Of a stretch of 11,126 bases of DNA, positions 1-6,243 are shown piece by piece (the stretch's first letter is position 1; every line of letters begins with the position of its first letter). A program made the position numbers and the translations under genes. The stretch is taken from the NCBI GenBank assembly GCA_021793335.1, contig JAJYSW010000101.1, positions 1 through 11,126 on the forward strand. Direction: 5' to 3'. Under the pieces are notes generated by a model. It saw only the letters and a program-made list of their open reading frames with translations, had not been told where the DNA came from and searched no databases. The DNA is from Actinomycetes bacterium. GTDB taxonomy: Bacteria > Actinomycetota > Actinomycetes > Mycobacteriales > Micromonosporaceae.

Positions 1-446
1 GCGACGAACAGCAGTCGGCCGGCGTTGGTGGAGAACGTCTCGAACTGGCCGAGGACTCGGGAGGACAGGAACGCGAGGACGGCTCCGGCCTGGACGCCGG
101 TGACCTTCGCGGCGGTGCCGAGACTGCTCTCGGGGACGGTCGAGGCTTCCTCGGCCTCCTCGGCCTCGCCGAGCTCGCGAAGCAGCCGCCGCAGCCCGGC
201 GATGTTGATGTGGCTCCAGCGGACGCGGTCGACGACGTCGATCGGGGCTTCGACGGCGGGCGTCAGTCCGGTGTAGTCGGTGACGAGCGCCGTCGCGGTG
301 TGCGCGTGGCGGCGGAGGTCGGCGACGACGTCGAGGGCCCCTTCGGGGCTCATGCGGGGGCCGCCGCGGGTGAAGGCGCGTGAGCATGAGGCCGCGGTGT
401 GCCAGTCGATGGACGGCAGCATCGGATTGCTCACGGGCGGTGCCAT
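1..446 (-). CDS. Zinc-dependent metalloprotease, DUF2342/Zincin_2 family (partial, N-terminal 148 residues)
   Basis: Reading leftward from the ATG at 446-444, the frame stays open to the window edge. The visible part has the features of the actinobacterial zincin-like family (Pfam Zincin_2, TIGR03624 type): a 'DWHTAA' start region near residue 14, 'VVDRVRWSHINIAGLRRLL' at 71-89, and the strongly conserved stretch AKVTGVQAGAVLAFLSSRVL at 113-132 followed by GQF and, at 143, GRLLFV. The zinc-binding HExxH motif lies further toward the C-terminus and is outside the window, so activity cannot be judged. In many actinobacteria this gene directly follows dacB and precedes tilS; here an amylase gene separates it from dacB. 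No Shine-Dalgarno is seen; a TAGGCT -10 box six bases before the ATG points to a leaderless mRNA. The substrate is not known to me. Family assignment is by recognition of motifs, not alignment. Confidence 0.8.
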   Translation of the reverse strand, partial: MAPPVSNPMLPSIDWHTAASCSRAFTRGGPRMSPEGALDVVADLRRHAHTATALVTDYTGLTPAVEAPIDVVDRVRWSHINIAGLRRLLRELGEAEEAEEASTVPESSLGTAAKVTGVQAGAVLAFLSSRVLGQFETFSTNAGRLLFV

Positions 447-458
447 CGGTCCAGCCTA
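447..458 (-). promoter_or_regulatory. Leaderless promoter -10 box of the metalloprotease gene
   Basis: On the minus strand TAGGCT (458-453) is followed by exactly six bases, GGACCG, and then the ATG. With a -10 hexamer at -12 to -7, transcription would start at the A of the start codon. No convincing -35 is seen (the hexamer at 17 bp spacing is TGGCGA). The absence of a ribosome binding site supports this reading. Predicted, not measured. Confidence 0.5.
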
Positions 459-510
459 TCCAGAGCGCAGTCGGCTCGCCACTCGCATTTGCGAACCGCC
501 CGAGCCGATC

Positions 511-528
511 GCTCGCGGCGCTCGCGGC
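511..528. repeat. Two tandem copies of a 9-mer
   Basis: GCTCGCGGC occurs twice back to back at 511-519 and 520-528, in the GC-rich half of the gap between the metalloprotease and the amylase promoter. It lies upstream of both genes. With only two copies of a GC-rich word, chance is a fair explanation. Confidence 0.35.
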
Positions 529-567
529 CGCGCCGGGGCGTTCCGGACACTCCGCCGAATTCATGCA

Positions 568-606
568 TTGAAGTTCTTGAAAGTTGTGACGTGTCGGTGT
601 TATGTT
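568..606 (+). promoter_or_regulatory. Predicted sigma-70-type promoter of the amylase gene, with a direct repeat
   Basis: TTGAAA (577-582) and TATGTT (601-606) are separated by 18 bp and lie in an unusually AT-rich island. The predicted start is about 613, giving a leader of about 52 bases before the ATG at 665. The -35 belongs to a direct repeat: TTGAAGTT at 568-575 and TTGAAAGTT at 577-585. Direct repeats near the promoter are known in Streptomyces alpha-amylase and chitinase genes, where they take part in sugar control; whether these do is inference. Confidence 0.55.
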
Positions 607-624
607 CTTGACCAATCAGAAAAA

Positions 625-646
625 TCTTTCGCAAAATCGCGCAAGA
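625..646. promoter_or_regulatory. Candidate operator in the amylase leader
   Basis: An imperfect palindrome, TCTTTCGC (625-632), six bases AAAATC, GCGCAAGA (639-646), pairs at 7 of 8 positions per arm. It lies just downstream of the predicted transcription start and upstream of the strong RBS AAGGAG (654-659), a position suited to repression. The octamer TTTGCGAA is found here on the minus strand (635-628) and again on the plus strand at 488-495, on the other side of the promoter. LacI-family maltose regulators control amylases in related bacteria, but the centre here is AA rather than the usual CG, so the binding protein is unassigned. Confidence 0.4.
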
Positions 647-664
647 TATTCCCAAGGAGCAACG

Positions 665-2479
665 ATGACTCACTCCGTCCCGCGCCGCACCGCGCGCCGC
701 GGCCGAACCCTGGCCGCCCTCGCCGCGGCCACCGCGGCCGCCGTCGCCCTGCCCTCGGCCCAACTCACCGCCCACGGCGGCGAACCCGAACCAGCCGCCC
801 CCGCAGCCGCCGCCGCGATGACCGGCGGCGACGCCATCCTCAACATGTTCGAGTGGAACTGGGACTCCATCGCGGCCGAATGCGCCGGCCCCCTCGCCGA
901 CTCCGGCTACACCTACATCCAGACCTCGCCGCCCCAAGAACACATCCTCGGCGGCGATGCCACCGACGGCGAAGCGCACGCCTGGTACATCCACTACCAA
1001 CCCGTCAGCTACAAACTCGACTCCCGCCTCGGCAGCCGCTCCCAGTTCGCGAACATGGTCACCACCTGCCGGGACAACGGCATCGGCATCATCGCCGACG
1101 CCGTCATCAACCACATGGCCGCCGGGGCCGCCGAGACCCGCACCGGCTGGGCCGGCAGCCCGTACTCCCAATTCCACTACCCCGAGGCCGGCTACGGCCC
1201 GAACGACTTCAACAGCACCGGATCGGACTACTGCGAGATCGGCGACTACACCGACCGCTGGGAAGTCCAGCACTGCCACCTCGTCGGCCTCAACGACCTC
1301 GACACCGCCTCGCCCTACGTCCAGGACCGCATCGCCGAGTACCTCAACGACCTCGTGGGCCTCGGCGTCGCCGGTTTCCGCATCGACGCCGCCAAGCACA
1401 TCGACGCCGGTGAACTCGGCGCGATCCTCGCCAAGGTCGACGGCGACCCCTACATCGTCCAAGAGGTCATCGAAGGCGCCGGTGAGCCCATCACCGGCGA
1501 TGAGTACACCGGCAACGGCGACGTCCACGAATTCGCCTACCCCGTCGACCTCAGGAGCCACATCAACGGCTCCTCCGAAGCCCGCCACCTGCCCCTGCTC
1601 GGCGCCGACTGGGGCTACGTCGCGAACGCGGGCACCTTCGTCGCCAACCACGACACCGAACGCGGCGGCCAGAGCATGAACTACGAGTGGGGCCGGGATT
1701 ACCTCCTCGCCGAGGCGTTCATGCTCGCCCACCCGTTCGGGACGCCCTCCTCGTACACCGGCTACCGCTTCTCCAGCTTCCACGAGGGGCCCCCGCTGAA
1801 CGGCGACGACACCGTCGCCGACGTCGACTGCGACGCCGGGGTCTTCACCTGCCTGCACCGCTCCCCCTACCTGAGCGGCATGGCCGGCTTCCGCGCCGCC
1901 ACCGCGGGCACGGGCGTCACCGACGTCTGGGGTGAAGGCGACGCCTTCGCATTCGGGCGCGGCTCGGCCGGATACGCCGTCTTCAACGCCTCCGGCGGCG
2001 ATGTCGCCCGCACCTTCGACACCTCGCTGCCCGACGGCGACTACATCGACGTCATCTCCGGGGACACCGTGACCGTCGTCGACGGCGCCTTCACCGCCAC
2101 CGTCGCGGCCAAGACCGCCCTCGCCGTCTACAGCGGCAACACCGGCGGCGGCGACAACGGAGGCGGCGGCGACAACGGCGGCGACGAGACCGGCTGCATC
2201 GACGTCACCGTCACCGCCCACACCCAATGGGGCCAGATGGTCCACCTCACCGGAGCGCCCGGCGAACTGGGCTCCTGGAACGCCCCCGACGGCCCCGAGC
2301 TCTCACCGGCGTCCTACCCCCGGTGGACCGGCACCGTCGACGCGCCCGCCGGGCAGACCGTCGAGTACAAGTACACGAAGGTCGACGAGAACGGCGCCGT
2401 CGTGTGGGAATCCGGAGAGAACCGCACCGTGACCGTGCCGACCGAAGGCTGCGCCACCGTCGACGACACCTGGCGCTGA
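665..2479 (+). CDS. Secreted alpha-amylase, GH13 with C-terminal CBM20 starch-binding domain
   Basis: A 604-residue extracellular enzyme expected to hydrolyse internal alpha-1,4 bonds of starch. The ATG at 665 is chosen over an in-frame ATG at 602 because AAGGAG lies 5 bases upstream and a signal peptide then follows directly: arginine-rich n-region (PRRTARRGR), hydrophobic alanine-rich core, likely cleavage near SA-Q at 32-33. Sec is likely; the RR pairs leave Tat possible. The catalytic barrel carries ADAVINH (144-150), GFRIDAAKH (237-245, nucleophile Asp241), QEVI (266-269, acid/base Glu267) and VANHDTERGG (326-335, Asp330), the pattern of Streptomyces and animal-type amylases. A domain C follows to about 490, then a Gly/Asp/Asn linker (493-510) and a CBM20 (511-604) with GELGSWN, EYKYTKV, WESGENR and the closing DTWR. 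All catalytic residues are present. It lies between dacB and a metalloprotease gene that are usually adjacent in relatives. Confidence 0.95.
   Translation: MTHSVPRRTARRGRTLAALAAATAAAVALPSAQLTAHGGEPEPAAPAAAAAMTGGDAILNMFEWNWDSIAAECAGPLADSGYTYIQTSPPQEHILGGDATDGEAHAWYIHYQPVSYKLDSRLGSRSQFANMVTTCRDNGIGIIADAVINHMAAGAAETRTGWAGSPYSQFHYPEAGYGPNDFNSTGSDYCEIGDYTDRWEVQHCHLVGLNDLDTASPYVQDRIAEYLNDLVGLGVAGFRIDAAKHIDAGELGAILAKVDGDPYIVQEVIEGAGEPITGDEYTGNGDVHEFAYPVDLRSHINGSSEARHLPLLGADWGYVANAGTFVANHDTERGGQSMNYEWGRDYLLAEAFMLAHPFGTPSSYTGYRFSSFHEGPPLNGDDTVADVDCDAGVFTCLHRSPYLSGMAGFRAATAGTGVTDVWGEGDAFAFGRGSAGYAVFNASGGDVARTFDTSLPDGDYIDVISGDTVTVVDGAFTATVAAKTALAVYSGNTGGGDNGGGGDNGGDETGCIDVTVTAHTQWGQMVHLTGAPGELGSWNAPDGPELSPASYPRWTGTVDAPAGQTVEYKYTKVDENGAVVWESGENRTVTVPTEGCATVDDTWR
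2147..2178 (+). repeat. Direct repeat encoding the Gly/Asp/Asn linker of the amylase
   Basis: The 14-mer GGCGGCGACAACGG is present at 2147-2160 and 2165-2178, an 18-bp period, and a third degenerate unit follows. It encodes the flexible linker between domain C and the starch-binding domain. Such in-frame repeats can change linker length by slippage. Confidence 0.75.
2451..2476. terminator. Possible bidirectional hairpin at the convergent amylase/dacB ends
   Basis: GCGCCA (2451-2456) and TGGCGC (2471-2476) form a perfect 6-bp stem with a 14-base loop ending one base before the amylase stop codon. There is no U-tract. A minus-strand dacB transcript would meet the same hairpin about 20 bases after its stop codon. 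GC-rich hairpins without U-runs are often proposed as terminators in actinobacteria; this one is short, so the call is weak. Confidence 0.25.
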
Positions 2480-2495
2480 TCCCGGCCGCGCCCCT

Positions 2496-3923
2496 TCAGC
2501 ACCCGCACATCGAGACCGCGGTGGTCACCTCGTCCATCGCGGTCTCCACCTCCTGCGGATTCGCGGCCCCGTTGCTGATCATCGAGAACACGATCAGTCG
2601 GCCGTCGTCGGTGTCCACCGCGCCCGTCAGCGACGACACGCCCGTCAGCGTCCCCGTCTTGGCCCGGACCACGCCCTCGCCCTCCGAGGACGCCTCGAAG
2701 CGCTCCGCCAGCGACCCCGACCAGCCCGCCACCGGCATCGACTGGAACACCGAACTGGCCTGCGAGGAGGCCGCGGCCGTCAGCAGCTGCACGAACGCGT
2801 TCGCCGTGATGCGGTTCGCCGGCGACAGCCCCGAGCCGTCGTTGAAGACCAGCCCCGCCGTGTCCACCCCCAGCGTCTCCAGCGTCGCCATGTGGGCCCT
2901 GCCGATCGCCGCCCACGTCATCTCGCCCTCCACGGCCAGCGCCGTCTGGAACGCCACCGCGTCCGCCAGCTCGTTGTCCGAAGTCAGGATCAACATGTCC
3001 ACCAGCGACGTCATCGGGTTGGAGTACACCGTCGCCAGTGCCGCCGCGTCCTCGGCGGCCGTGCCTTCGACGACCTCGCCGGCGCCGAGCAGTTCTGCGA
3101 ACACGGTGGCCGCCTCCATCGCCGGGTCCTGATGGTGCGGCGTGTAATGCTCCGTGTTGTCGATCCGGCCGCCGTCGAGCATGAGCGGCGCCGCCGGGGC
3201 GGTGTAGATGTCCAGGTCCGACATCGGCACGCCCGGGGCGTTGACCGTGTCCTCGAAGAGGCTCGTGTCCAGGTACAGCGTGGTCGGCGCGATCCCGTCC
3301 CGGGCTTCCAGGACCGCCTCGGCCAGCTCGGTCAGGCTCGCGCCCGTCCCGTAGTAGCCCTCGCCGTCGACGGTCAGTGCCACGTCGCCGCCGCCCACCA
3401 GCACCACCGAGTCATCGTCGGGGCCCTCGACCACGGTCGTGGGGATGCGGTATTCCGCCCCCAGGTGCGTGAGCGCCGCGACGGCCGTCACCACCTTCAT
3501 CGAGGAGGCCGGCGTCATCGGGGTCGAGCCGGTCTGCTCGAACAGGATCTCGCCGGTGAACGCGTCGGCGAACACCGCCGACAGCTCGCCGGAGAAGCGC
3601 GGGTCGGACAGCAGCTCGGGCATCACCGCGCTCAGGTCCGGGATCGGCGCCTCCTCGTCCGCGCCGGCCAGGACCTCGGGCGGTTCGGCCGGAGGGTACG
3701 CCTCCGGCGGCGTGAACGTCCCGGTCTGCGGGGAGGCCGCGGCGCCGATCTGCCACACCAGGCCTCCCGCGGCCGCCACCGTGACGACGGCGATGAAGGC
3801 CGAGAAGATCCACACCAGCGCGGGCCGGTCGCGTTCGGGCCGGGGGTTCGACGGTGAACCCTCAGTTCGTCCGTGTGGCGTAGTACTCGCGGATTCGGGG
3901 TCGGCGTTGTCACTGCGGGCCAT
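2496..3923 (-). CDS. dacB: D-alanyl-D-alanine carboxypeptidase/endopeptidase, PBP4 type (peptidase S13)
   Basis: A 475-residue class C low-molecular-weight penicillin-binding protein that trims peptidoglycan stem peptides outside the membrane. An acidic/polar cytoplasmic N-terminus is followed by one membrane anchor (about 35-58) and an extracellular catalytic domain. All three active-site motifs are present: SSMK (140-143, nucleophile Ser140, Lys143), SDN (315-317) and KTG (422-424). The family stretch NDGSGLSP lies at 361-368 and GGGD at 177-180. Length and order are typical. It is convergent with the amylase (16 bp between stop codons) and divergent from ppa (56 bp between starts). No Shine-Dalgarno is visible; a TAGTCT box exactly six bases before the ATG suggests a leaderless transcript. 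The ppa-dacB-metalloprotease association is common in actinobacteria, which supports the assignment. Confidence 0.93.
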   Translation of the reverse strand: MARSDNADPESASTTPHGRTEGSPSNPRPERDRPALVWIFSAFIAVVTVAAAGGLVWQIGAAASPQTGTFTPPEAYPPAEPPEVLAGADEEAPIPDLSAVMPELLSDPRFSGELSAVFADAFTGEILFEQTGSTPMTPASSMKVVTAVAALTHLGAEYRIPTTVVEGPDDDSVVLVGGGDVALTVDGEGYYGTGASLTELAEAVLEARDGIAPTTLYLDTSLFEDTVNAPGVPMSDLDIYTAPAAPLMLDGGRIDNTEHYTPHHQDPAMEAATVFAELLGAGEVVEGTAAEDAAALATVYSNPMTSLVDMLILTSDNELADAVAFQTALAVEGEMTWAAIGRAHMATLETLGVDTAGLVFNDGSGLSPANRITANAFVQLLTAAASSQASSVFQSMPVAGWSGSLAERFEASSEGEGVVRAKTGTLTGVSSLTGAVDTDDGRLIVFSMISNGAANPQEVETAMDEVTTAVSMCGC

Positions 3924-3935
3924 GCACAGAGACTA
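3924..3935 (-). promoter_or_regulatory. Leaderless promoter -10 box of dacB
   Basis: On the minus strand TAGTCT (3935-3930) is followed by CTGTGC and the ATG, the same six-base spacing as at the metalloprotease gene, so the predicted start is the A of the start codon. No good -35 is visible. The 56-bp gap must also hold the ppa promoter, which I could not define (TTGTCA at 3907-3912, inside dacB, is a possible -35 but no matching -10 is clear). Confidence 0.5.
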
Positions 3936-3979
3936 AGCCATCAAGAGCACTGGAATCACGCCTGGAGGAGAGTCGGCCG

Positions 3980-4474
3980 ATGGAGTTCGACGTGACGGTG
4001 GAGATCCCGAAAGGGAGCGCCAATAAGTACGAGATCGACCACAAGACCGGGCGAATCCGTCTTGACCGGACTTTGTTCACCGCGACGGTGTACCCGGCCG
4101 ATTATGGTTTCATCGACGACACCCTGGGTCAGGACGGCGACCCGCTGGACGCGATGGTGATCGTCCAGCCGACGTTTCCCGGCTGCGTGATCCGCGCCAG
4201 GGCGATCGGCATGTTCCGGATGCGCGATGAGAAGGGCGTGGACGACAAGGTGCTGTGCGTCCCGGCCGGCGACCCGCGCAAAGAGAAGTACAAGGACATC
4301 TCCGATGTGCCGGAGTTCGACCGCCTGGAGATTCAGCACTTCTTCACGGTCTACAAGGATCTCGAACCGGGCAAGAGCGTCGAGGGAGCCACGTGGACCG
4401 GCCGGGCCGAGGCCGAGGAAGAGGTGCGCCGCTCGTTCGCGCGGGCCAAGGACACCGGCTACTACGACCACTAG
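3980..4474 (+). CDS. ppa: Inorganic pyrophosphatase, family I
   Basis: A 164-residue soluble enzyme that hydrolyses pyrophosphate to two phosphates and so pulls biosynthetic reactions forward; it needs Mg2+. The start is well defined by GGAGGAG at 3964-3970, nine bases before the ATG. Visible landmarks are the N-terminal VEIPKGSANKYEID (7-20) with substrate-binding Lys and Glu, YPADYGFI (38-45), and the metal-binding signature DGDPLD (52-57); further acidic and basic residues follow in AGDPRKEKY and the EIQHFF stretch. Length matches bacterial and actinobacterial hexameric enzymes. The gene is divergent from dacB and monocistronic, ending at a strong intrinsic terminator. Confidence 0.97.
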   Translation: MEFDVTVEIPKGSANKYEIDHKTGRIRLDRTLFTATVYPADYGFIDDTLGQDGDPLDAMVIVQPTFPGCVIRARAIGMFRMRDEKGVDDKVLCVPAGDPRKEKYKDISDVPEFDRLEIQHFFTVYKDLEPGKSVEGATWTGRAEAEEEVRRSFARAKDTGYYDH

Positions 4475-4484
4475 CCCCGCACCG

Positions 4485-4532
4485 AGCGGCTTGGACGGCG
4501 CGGCACCGTGGAACGGCGTCCAAGCCGTTTTT
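4485..4532 (+). terminator. Intrinsic terminator of ppa
   Basis: CGGCTTGGACG (4487-4497) pairs perfectly over 11 bp with CGTCCAAGCCG (4517-4527), and TTTTT (4528-4532) follows. AG just before the stem can extend it against the first Ts. It begins 10 bases after the ppa stop codon. The minus-strand yaaA transcript also runs into this hairpin beyond its stop at 4541, but with no U-tract on that side. Confidence 0.9.
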
Positions 4533-4540
4533 CGTGCCGC

Positions 4541-5284
4541 TCAAGCGCCGATGACGTCCAGCAGCCAGGGTTTGGAGCGTGTCGCGGGCTCGGAGAGCTC
4601 GACTTTCCAGCCGTGCGTGGTGAGCAGGTCGCTCAGTTCCGCCGGGGTGGTCGGCCGGACGCCGCCGGCCAGGAGCGCATGGGCGATCTCGCCTCGGGTG
4701 GCTTTGGCCATGTGGGTGACGACGCGGCGTCCGCCGGTTTCGTCTTCTCTGAACACGCGGATCGAGACGCCGCGGTTCTTGGGACCCCAGACCTGCGTGT
4801 AGGCGCCCGAGCGCATGTCGATGATGAGTTCGTCGCGCGAGCCGAGGATCTCGGTGACGGCGGGCCGCCAGAGCTTCGCGAGTCGTTCGACGCCGGGCAG
4901 CTGTGCCGACATGGGCATCCGGTACGGCGGGACGCGGTCGGAGGGCCGCAGCAGGCCCCACAGCGGTGAGGCGATGAGCACCTGGTTGCCGTCGGGCAGG
5001 TCGCCGAGGCCCAGGCGGTCGTAGAGGACCCCGGTGTAGAGCTCCCACACGGCGAGCGTCGGAGCGGTCCGCAGCTCGCGGTTGTGTTTGACGTAGTGCC
5101 TTTGGCGGGCGGGGAGCTTGAGGGTTTCGGCGGCGTCGTCCTCGTCGGAGCAGAGCTCGATGAGTCGGTCGACGAGGAGCTCGCGAGTGGGATTCAGCGC
5201 CGGCGAGGAAAGTCGCCCGAGGTCGAGGGGCGGACCGTCTCCCTGACGGGCCTTCCCTTCGGACGGAGGCAGCAGCATAAGCAC
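4541..5284 (-). CDS. yaaA: YaaA family peroxide-stress protein (UPF0246/DUF328)
   Basis: A 247-residue cytoplasmic protein of the YaaA family. In E. coli, YaaA lowers free iron and limits oxidative damage during peroxide stress, and a DNA-binding fold has been described for it. The family signatures are present: LPPSEGK near the start (5-11), the middle segment YTGVLYDRL (83-91) with SPLWGLLRPSD (106-116), then LIIDMRSGAY (153-162) and THMAKATRGEIA (190-201). Length fits. Two starts are possible: the GTG at 5284 or the ATG two codons later (5278); a TAGACT box eight bases before the GTG favours the GTG with almost no leader. No RBS is seen. It converges with ppa across the ppa terminator. Confidence 0.88.
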   Translation of the reverse strand: MLMLLPPSEGKARQGDGPPLDLGRLSSPALNPTRELLVDRLIELCSDEDDAAETLKLPARQRHYVKHNRELRTAPTLAVWELYTGVLYDRLGLGDLPDGNQVLIASPLWGLLRPSDRVPPYRMPMSAQLPGVERLAKLWRPAVTEILGSRDELIIDMRSGAYTQVWGPKNRGVSIRVFREDETGGRRVVTHMAKATRGEIAHALLAGGVRPTTPAELSDLLTTHGWKVELSEPATRSKPWLLDVIGA

Positions 5285-5298
5285 AGCAGGCGAGTCTA
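5285..5298 (-). promoter_or_regulatory. Predicted -10 box of yaaA
   Basis: TAGACT on the minus strand (5298-5293) lies eight bases before the GTG start. This would place the mRNA start one or two bases before the codon, so the transcript is leaderless or nearly so. The hexamer 18 bp upstream is TGTGAA (5322-5317), a poor -35; it overlaps, on the other strand, the -35 of the plus-strand promoter at 5317-5345. Confidence 0.4.
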
Positions 5299-5316
5299 CC
5301 TGCTCAGGCTCCCGGC

Positions 5317-5345
5317 TTCACAGCGACGCACAAATGGTTTATAGT
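5317..5345 (+). promoter_or_regulatory. Near-consensus sigma-70 promoter with no gene downstream
   Basis: TTCACA (5317-5322), 17 bp, TATAGT (5340-5345): five of six bases match consensus in each box, with ideal spacing, in a local AT-rich patch. It is the best-matching promoter in the window. The predicted start is about 5352. It points into the gap between yaaA and the transporter operon, both of which read the other way, so its product would be a non-coding transcript that could run antisense into the ATPase gene. A short in-frame reading exists but is Pro/Arg-rich and protein-unlike. Confidence 0.55.
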
Positions 5346-5367
5346 ACATACGTTCGATCAAGCGGGA

Positions 5368-5454
5368 GTGGGCCCGAACCCCACCGAGGGCCGCGTGCGA
5401 CGCGGATCGGACGGGCGCGGCGGCGTCTCCGCAATATGCCGCCGCGCCATCCGC
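5368..5454. ncRNA. Hairpin cluster: candidate small RNA on plus and/or terminator of the ABC operon on minus
   Basis: Three stems follow the orphan promoter. H1 is GTGGG (5368-5372)/CCCAC (5380-5384). H2 is CCGCGT (5391-5396)/ACGCGG (5400-5405). H3 is an 11-bp perfect stem GGCGCGGCGGC (5414-5424)/GCCGCCGCGCC (5438-5448), with an outer stem GCGGAT (5402-5407)/ATCCGC (5449-5454). H2 and the outer stem of H3 share bases 5402-5405, so they exclude each other. For the minus-strand transporter mRNA, H3 lies about 100 bases past the stop codon and may act as a GC-rich terminator without a U-tract. I recognise no known RNA family. No gene is seen in 5285-5550. Confidence 0.4.
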
Positions 5455-5550
5455 AGCCACGCCCCCAGCATGCCGCCCGACCCCGACAACCGCGCCCTGC
5501 ACGACCGCCCCGCCGCAGGACGACCCCGCGTGCCCGCGCCACCGACCGAC

Positions 5551-6243
5551 TCAGCGCCCCGTGCGAGCGGACGGTTCCGAGAACAGACGCCCGTCCGCCA
5601 TGCGAACGGACCTGTCGGCCAGATCGAGATACTGCAGATCGTGCGTGACCATGACCGTGGCGAGACCGGCCTCATGAGTCAGATCGCGCAGGAGCCGCAC
5701 GACCGCCGCCCCCCGCTCGTGATCGAGCGCCGACGTCGGTTCGTCCACAAGAAGCAGCGCCGGCTCGCCCATGAGCGCCCGCGCGATGCCCACGCGCTGG
5801 CGCTCACCACCGGAGAGCTGATGCGGGCGCCGCTCGGCCTTCGCCGACAAACCCACCCGGTCGAGCAGGTCGCGGGCACGGGCCCCGGCGCGGCGAAGAG
5901 GAAGCCCCGCCACGTGGGCGGCGAGACGCAACTGATCGACCGCGTTGAGCGAACCCAACAGGTTGGACTGCTGGAAGACGAACCCGATGCGCTGCGCCCG
6001 CAAGGCATCGCGCTGCCGGGCGGTCAACTCGGTGAGATCGGTCCCGTCGATCAGCACCCGCCCGCTCTCGGGCGAGGCCAGCCCCCCGGCAACGGCCAGC
6101 AGGGTGGACTTCCCGGACCCGGACGGGCCGGTGAGCGTGACGAACTCGCCCGCCGCGGCACGGAAGTCGACCGAATCGAGCGCGACGAGGGTGCGATCTC
6201 CGTCAGGGTAGGTGTGGCGGATCTGTTGGAGTTCGAGTGTCAT
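5551..6243 (-). CDS. ABC transporter ATP-binding protein, MacB/LolD type
   Basis: A 230-residue nucleotide-binding subunit that would power the FtsX-type permease encoded just upstream. All motifs are intact: Walker A GPSGSGKST (39-47), Q-loop in FVFQQ (88-92), signature LSGGE (143-147), Walker B LLLVDEP (163-169) with catalytic Glu168, D-loop SALD (171-174) and switch His201. The sequence FVFQQSNLLGSLNAVDQ is typical of the MacB/LolD branch, whose members work with permeases for peptides, lipoproteins or antibiotics by extrusion or extraction from the membrane rather than import. The ATG overlaps the permease stop codon by four bases, with GGGAG (6255-6251) as RBS, so the two are translationally coupled. 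The substrate cannot be told from sequence. Confidence 0.93.
   Translation of the reverse strand: MTLELQQIRHTYPDGDRTLVALDSVDFRAAAGEFVTLTGPSGSGKSTLLAVAGGLASPESGRVLIDGTDLTELTARQRDALRAQRIGFVFQQSNLLGSLNAVDQLRLAAHVAGLPLRRAGARARDLLDRVGLSAKAERRPHQLSGGERQRVGIARALMGEPALLLVDEPTSALDHERGAAVVRLLRDLTHEAGLATVMVTHDLQYLDLADRSVRMADGRLFSEPSARTGR

Noticed and set aside
602..664. In-frame upstream ATG for the amylase
   Set aside because: It lies in the predicted -10 box, has no RBS, and would put 21 polar residues in front of a good signal peptide; the ATG at 665 has AAGGAG at proper spacing.
431..2245. Minus-strand frame open for 604 codons opposite the amylase
   Set aside because: It is antisense to a gene with every expected amylase motif, its translation is a Gly/Val/Ala/Asp-rich string without domain features, and long antisense frames are routine in DNA with strong third-position GC.
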